Positions 60,099 through 64,000 of a stretch of 64,000 bases of DNA are shown piece by piece (the stretch's first letter is position 1; each line of letters starts with the position of its first letter). The position numbers and the translations under genes were made by a program. The notes under the pieces were generated by a model. It was not told where the DNA came from. It did not search any database and saw only the letters and a list, made by a program, of their open reading frames with translations. The DNA is from a bacterium. Lineage in GTDB: Bacteria > Hinthialibacterota > Hinthialibacteria > H5-UNCL2. The stretch covers positions 71,392 through 135,391 of the forward strand of contig JABTUV010000011.1 in assembly GCA_015075175.1 (NCBI GenBank). The letters run 5' to 3'.

Positions 60099-60737
60099 AT
60101 GAAAAAGGGTTTCACGCTGATCGAACTCTTGATCGTCGTCGCCATCATCGCCATCCTGGCCGCCATCGCCATCCCCAACTTCCTGCACGCCCAAGTCCGC
60201 GCCAAGCTGGCCAGCACGGTGGAAAGCTTCCGCAACCTGGCCACGGTCTTCGAGGCGTATAACACCGACTGGAACACCTATCCGCCGGGCACGGCCAACA
60301 ACGTCGAGGGTTATGCCATGTATTCGGTGTTGACCACGCCCGTCGCCTATGCGAAGAACGTCTACGAGATGGCCCAGGAGGAGTTTTTCGACCGCAAGCG
60401 CAATACCGCCTCGATCCCGCAGGAGTTCTACGAAGTGATGTGGGGGACCAACGACCACGTCGGCTTTCCTCCCAAGCCCGTGAGCGGCAGTTTCGCGTCC
60501 AAGACCGGCATGTTCGATTACACGGTCGCGCGCGACAACTGGTGGATCGAGTCCATCGGGCCGGACCGCAACGACGACAGCTACCGCACGACCATCTATC
60601 CCAGCGTGGGCATGACCATTCGCATTTACGATCCCAGCAACGGGCTTTTCAGCGACGGCGACCTGTTCCGGGTGGGCGGGGCGTACGTGCCGCGCTGGGC
60701 TGAACCCTTCTTGAAGGCGAGCTACGGCGCCCAGTAA
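60099..60737 (+). CDS. Type II secretion/type IV pilin-like prepilin
   Basis: A 212-residue prepilin. MKKGFTLIELLIVVAIIAIL is the class III signal: cleavage after Gly4, N-methylated Phe5, Glu9 and a hydrophobic helix to about residue 28. The globular part (YNTDWNTYPPGTANNVEGYA, then FDYTVARDNWWIESIGPDRN) resembles the DUF1559-like/pseudopilin H-X9-DG-type proteins common in planctomycete-like bacteria. It is alone, without assembly genes nearby, as is usual for such orphan pseudopilins. Confidence 0.88.
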   Translation: MKKGFTLIELLIVVAIIAILAAIAIPNFLHAQVRAKLASTVESFRNLATVFEAYNTDWNTYPPGTANNVEGYAMYSVLTTPVAYAKNVYEMAQEEFFDRKRNTASIPQEFYEVMWGTNDHVGFPPKPVSGSFASKTGMFDYTVARDNWWIESIGPDRNDDSYRTTIYPSVGMTIRIYDPSNGLFSDGDLFRVGGAYVPRWAEPFLKASYGAQ

Positions 60738-60768
60738 ACGCGCGCGGCGGCGGGCTTTCCGATTTTCG

Positions 60769-60797
60769 TTGACTAGGCTCCCGGGCGGGAGTCTAAT
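60769..60797 (+). promoter_or_regulatory. Sigma70-type promoter upstream of the kinase gene
   Basis: TTGACT (60769-60774), a 17-bp spacer and TCTAAT (60792-60797). The spacer contains CTCCCGGGCGGGAG, a small palindrome that could be an operator or the pilin terminator. The next gene starts 365 bp downstream, leaving a long leader. Confidence 0.5.
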
Positions 60798-60811
60798 TTG
60801 TGTGGGACGTT

Positions 60812-61060
60812 CTACCGAAGGGTCTCAAGAGGGACCGGATCGCGGCCTGGCACAGCGTTCGTAAGGTATTGGCGAAGTTCTTTGGCGGGAACTCACCATA
60901 CCGGCCGGCGCCTTCCGGCCCCTTCGAGAGTCGAGACCCTTCGGCGCACTCGTAAACCACCTCCCTACATCTTACCAGCGTGCGTCGCCCCGGAAGACGG
61001 CTTCCGGGGCGGGGAGATCTCCTCTCGCCCTCGGGAAGAGGGTCAGGGTGAGAGGGAGCT
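60812..61060. repeat. Inverted repeat CCGAAGGGTCTC and an R6 copy
   Basis: CCGAAGGGTCTC near 60815 faces GAGACCCTTCGG near 60936-60947. TCCTCTCGCCCTCGGGAAGA with GGGTCAGGGTGAGAGGG (about 61018-61055) is an R6-type hairpin. Both lie in the 380-bp leader between prepilin and kinase. No gene is seen here. Confidence 0.55.
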
Positions 61061-61161
61061 GAAGAGCACCGCGCGCGGCGATTACGGCTTGCATTCGCCC
61101 GCCTCTCCCCTTACAAGTGGCCGCAAACGATTCCCCGCGACGACATGGGAGTACCGGGCGG

Positions 61162-62331
61162 ATGGGGCTGGCGCTGTTTTCCGAACTGTCGCGCAATCCG
61201 CGCCTTTTTTCCCGCCTCTCGCTGGTCGTGGTGGGCGACCTGGCCCTGGACCGCAGTTTCTACTGCCGCCCGTCGGTTCCCGGCTATCACGCGGTGCACG
61301 GCAGCGAGACCATCTACGACGTGGAGCGGGACGACCACGGTGAGCTGGGATCGGCGGCCACGCCGTGCTTTCTGGCGGCGGGACTGGGAATACGCGCCCA
61401 TCTCTTTACGCTCCTCGGCCAGGATCCGGAAGGCCGGCGGGCGAAGGAGATTCTGGGGGCGGGCGGCATTCCCTTCACCGCCCTGGAGCTGGCGGGCGTG
61501 CAGACGGTGACGCGCTATCGTTTTTACGTGCGCGAGGAGCGGCGCGGCATCTACGACCTGAAATTCCGCATGGACAAGGAGGAAGCGGACCACGGACCGG
61601 TATTTGCACGCGCCGCGCGCGAGGCTCGTACGGGGTCCTTTCTTTCTTCGTTCGCCGCCGAAATCGCCCGCGCCGACGCCGTGTATATCAACGACACCGC
61701 CAAGGGATTCCTCTCGCGCGAACTCCTGCGCGAGCTGTCCGCGCTTCTGTCCGCCGAGCGCGCGCGGCGAGCCTCCGCCGGCCGCCGCACTCTGCTCGTG
61801 GTCGTGGATCCCAAGAACGACTGGGACAAGTTCATCGGCCTTCCCGTCGACGTGTTCAAGCCCAACGACCGCGAGGTCTTCAACGCCCTGGGCCGTCCCT
61901 GGCACGAAGGCGCGCTGGTATCTCCCAAGGGGCTGCGGCTACTGGCCCGCGATCTGGTGCTACGCTTCGGCGAGGCCTTTCCGACCATGGTCGTGACCCT
62001 GGGTCGCCACGGCGCCCTGCTTCTTGAGGCGAAGAAGGAGAACGGGCTGGCCCAGCGTTTTCCCGCGCTGGAACTTTTTCCCATGCCCCCGCACGCCGCC
62101 ACCCACTGCGGCGACATGTTCGGTGCGGCGCTCACGCTGGCCCTCGCCCACGGCGCCTCCCTCTACGCCGCCACTTCGCTGGCCGGCATCGTCGCCGCCA
62201 TTCAATACACGTTGCCGGTCGGACGCAAGGTGGGACGCGACGACCTTCTGTCCCGCGCCAACCTGGAGGCCGCCCGGCAGAAAGTCGCCCCGCCCGTGTT
62301 TGTAGGAAACGGCCTCTTGACGAACTCGTAG
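61162..62331 (+). CDS. PfkB-family carbohydrate kinase (HldE N-terminal-like)
   Basis: From the ATG at 61162 the product is 389 residues (a GTG at 61117 would add 15). It follows the ribokinase/PfkB fold: SLVVVGDLALDRSFYCRPSV near residue 20 resembles the GDVMLDRYWYG start of HldE heptose-7-phosphate kinases. DPKNDWDKFIGLPVDVFKPN near 215 is the conserved DPK...KPN block, and MVVTLGRHGALLLEAKKENG near 275 the next. The usual GAGD anion hole reads THCGDMFGAALTLALAHG, keeping the catalytic Asp but not the preceding Gly-Ala. A heptose kinase role in LPS synthesis is possible. 62332-62566 downstream holds no gene. Confidence 0.8.
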   Translation: MGLALFSELSRNPRLFSRLSLVVVGDLALDRSFYCRPSVPGYHAVHGSETIYDVERDDHGELGSAATPCFLAAGLGIRAHLFTLLGQDPEGRRAKEILGAGGIPFTALELAGVQTVTRYRFYVREERRGIYDLKFRMDKEEADHGPVFARAAREARTGSFLSSFAAEIARADAVYINDTAKGFLSRELLRELSALLSAERARRASAGRRTLLVVVDPKNDWDKFIGLPVDVFKPNDREVFNALGRPWHEGALVSPKGLRLLARDLVLRFGEAFPTMVVTLGRHGALLLEAKKENGLAQRFPALELFPMPPHAATHCGDMFGAALTLALAHGASLYAATSLAGIVAAIQYTLPVGRKVGRDDLLSRANLEAARQKVAPPVFVGNGLLTNS

Positions 62332-62566
62332 GTTCCCTTCCCCACGCCCCATCGCGCAGAATCCCCGCAGTGAAAAAACGCCTCCGGAGGGGACGCGACC
62401 GAAAAAAGAACCGAGTACTCGATCAACCGGTACTCCGGCATATCGACAGGATGGCCCGGGCGCGGGCGGCCCGTCGTCGGTGCGGCCTTGCCTTTCATCC
62501 TCTGTTGTGAAAGCGGTGAAGCCTCGCGAAAGACTGCACCCCCCGTTGAGGGAGGTGAAGAGCGCG

Positions 62567-62740
62567 CTACGGCGCGTCGGTTCGCCAATGCTCCGCGAAG
62601 CGCAGCACGTCCAAAGCGTCGGTGCGACCGTCGCGGGTGAAGTCCGCCCTGACGTCCCCCTCCTCCACATACTGGAAGAGGATCAACAAGTCCAACTCAT
62701 CCACGCGCCCGTCGGCGAGATCATAATCGACCGGTACGGG
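62567..62740 (-). pseudogene. Dockerin-like C-terminus of the second subtilase, out of frame
   Basis: The frame ending at 62567 reads DYDLADGRVDELDLLILFQY, then VEEGDVRADFTRDGRTDALD and VLRFAEHWRTDAP. These are two EF-hand-like halves of a type I dockerin. A one-base shift near 62735-62745 separates it from the TPT linker of the protease frame. The arrangement matches the end of the cohesin/dockerin protein at 34794. Confidence 0.7.
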
Positions 62741-64000
62741 CGCGTATCGGTGGGGGTGGGCGTGGGCGTAGAGGTAACGGTCGCGGTGGGCGTGGGCGTC
62801 CACGTCGGCGTGGATGTTGAGGTCGAGCTGGGCGTAGCCGTCGGCGTGGAGGTCGGCGTGCCCGTGGGCGTGGGCGTGGGAGCGCCGGGCGGGGCCGAGT
62901 TGGACGACAGGATCAGCGAATACCGCTGCGAGCCGCCCGACAAGGACCCCTTGTAAGTCACTCGCGCGATGTACATCCCCGTGTACGGCGCGCCGGAGAT
63001 GTACACCTGCTCCACGTTGTCCAGAGTGTTATCTCCGAAAGTCGCAACCGCCGAGGGATTGGCGGGGTCCAGCACGTAGGGTTGAAACTGGAATCCCCCG
63101 GGCGCCTCCACGCGCAGGTCCAGGTCGTTGATCAGCCGCTTGGAGGGATTGTTCAAACCGCTGACCGAGCCGGCCGCGGGGTCCGTCCAGCACAAGGTCA
63201 CGCGGATCGGCCCGCCCACGGTGGAGTACGCGAACGCCGTCTCCGCGGGGGTCGCCGTGGTCAGGATGCCCTCCCGGATGCGCGAACCCGCTCCCAGGAT
63301 ATTGTCCTCCATGACCAGGTCCGCGGCGCGCTTCACGTTCATGTAGCCCCACCCGTAAGAGTAGTCCGGGCCGGCCCGCCCCATGTCGTCGGCGGTATGC
63401 AGGAGCAACCCCTTCAGCGTCGAGTTGCGCGGCGCGCCGCCGTTCAGGCGACTGTAAAGGTCCACGATCAGCATCGCCGAACCCGCCGCGTTGGGCGACG
63501 ACATGCTGGTCCCGCTGGAAGTCGTGTAACTCTCGGGACTGGCGATGCCGGTCGAGTAAAGGCTTGCGCCGTTGGCCACGATGTCCGGCTTGATGCGCCC
63601 GTCGTCGGTCGGACCCCAACTGGAGAACGAAGTCATGTTGTCGGAGTTGGAGAACACCGCGCCTACCGCGATGTGGTTCTTGCTCGGTGCGGGCGGCGGC
63701 GAGGTACGGTACTGGCTGCCGCAGGCGCCTACGGAACGCTCATTTCCTGCGGCCCACACGACGCGCATCGGCTTACCGAGCGCGCCGCGGACGATCGCGT
63801 CGGTCAGCATGGACATGGCGCTATAGTCGCCCTCAAGCTCGCACGGCAAACCGTTGAAGGCCACATTCGTGCCTATCGAGTTGTTCGCAAGCACCGCGCC
63901 GCGATCGTGCAGCGCGTCGTAGTAGTCTGTCTCCGTGTCGCCCAGGTTCGTGTACAGGAACACGCCCGTGCCGTCCCACTCGTACCCGTACGAATGTAGC
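62683..64000 (-). CDS. Secreted S8 subtilisin-like protease with TPT linker, 5' end beyond window
   Basis: The frame is open through the right edge. In order it carries the oxyanion Asn block VVWAAGNERSVGACG, the catalytic serine block SGTSMSSPNAAGSAMLIVDL, a C-terminal PPC/beta domain (GGPIRVTLCWTDPAAGSVSG) that resembles the P-type jelly roll after many subtilases, and a TPT linker. The catalytic Asp and His lie beyond position 64000. The frame ends prematurely at 62683 because of a shift; the dockerin-like tail at 62567-62740 is its real end. With the 15274-18770 protease and the cohesin protein it forms a set of linker-bearing secreted proteins. Confidence 0.85.
   Translation of the reverse strand, partial: LHSYGYEWDGTGVFLYTNLGDTETDYYDALHDRGAVLANNSIGTNVAFNGLPCELEGDYSAMSMLTDAIVRGALGKPMRVVWAAGNERSVGACGSQYRTSPPPAPSKNHIAVGAVFSNSDNMTSFSSWGPTDDGRIKPDIVANGASLYSTGIASPESYTTSSGTSMSSPNAAGSAMLIVDLYSRLNGGAPRNSTLKGLLLHTADDMGRAGPDYSYGWGYMNVKRAADLVMEDNILGAGSRIREGILTTATPAETAFAYSTVGGPIRVTLCWTDPAAGSVSGLNNPSKRLINDLDLRVEAPGGFQFQPYVLDPANPSAVATFGDNTLDNVEQVYISGAPYTGMYIARVTYKGSLSGGSQRYSLILSSNSAPPGAPTPTPTGTPTSTPTATPSSTSTSTPTWTPTPTATVTSTPTPTPTDTRPYRSIMISPTGAWMSWTC

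Overview
The window is 64 kb of high-GC bacterial chromosome from what looks like an uncultured, flagellated, Gram-negative-type organism. An outer-membrane beta-barrel protein, an ExbB/ExbD pair, a lipid A biosynthesis N-terminal domain protein and a type IV-type prepilin point to a diderm envelope. Secreted proteins with long Thr-Pro linkers, cohesin- and dockerin-like modules, two GH127-type glycosidases, a tricorn protease, an alternate GlmU and Rex are the sort of gene content known from deep-branching phyla such as Sumerlaeota, Hydrogenedentota or Lentisphaerota. I cannot assign a phylum from the sequence alone. No rRNA, tRNA, CRISPR, integrase or transposase gene was seen.

Layout. 0-14 kb: GH127-type glycosidase, serine beta-lactamase-like hydrolase, GT39-type membrane glycosyltransferase, sodium:solute symporter, and a broken multidomain clan GH-D-like glycosidase. 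14-24.5 kb: outer-membrane protein, broken subtilase with a TPT-linker tail, undecaprenyl-phosphate sugar transferase, TPR lipoprotein, a triple-module secreted protein and endonuclease V. 25-32 kb: broken alpha-2-macroglobulin with a TPR N-terminus, then rplM-rpsI, both broken. 32-41 kb: second GH127, cohesin/dockerin/P-domain protein, TPR tail-anchored protein, broken alternate GlmU. 41-44.3 kb: HlyD/ABC ATPase/ABC permease exporter. 44.4-49.2 kb (minus strand): fliW-csrA-maf-maf-macro, an overlapping flagellar glycosylation and control operon ending in an ADP-ribose hydrolase gene. 49.7-58.3 kb: two related small secreted proteins, exbB-exbD-phosphodiester glycosidase, GT2 plus LABN protein, tricorn protease. 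58.5-64 kb: rex with an autoregulatory operator and promoter, a prepilin, a PfkB-type kinase, and a second subtilase running off the right edge.

Two things stand out. First, at least a dozen families of short palindromic repeats fill the intergenic gaps, and many of them supply or directly abut the stop codon of the neighbouring gene, often of both genes of a convergent pair. Second, several genes that should be intact (rplM, rpsI, rex, an alternate glmU, two large secreted enzymes) are broken by clusters of single-base shifts while other stretches are clean. This is best read as local consensus indel error, not as gene decay.

Well-formed sigma70-type promoters (TTGACN, 16-18 bp spacer, TATAAT-like) precede many transcription units and are listed separately. 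Functional calls come from motifs and recalled family features; no database search was possible.
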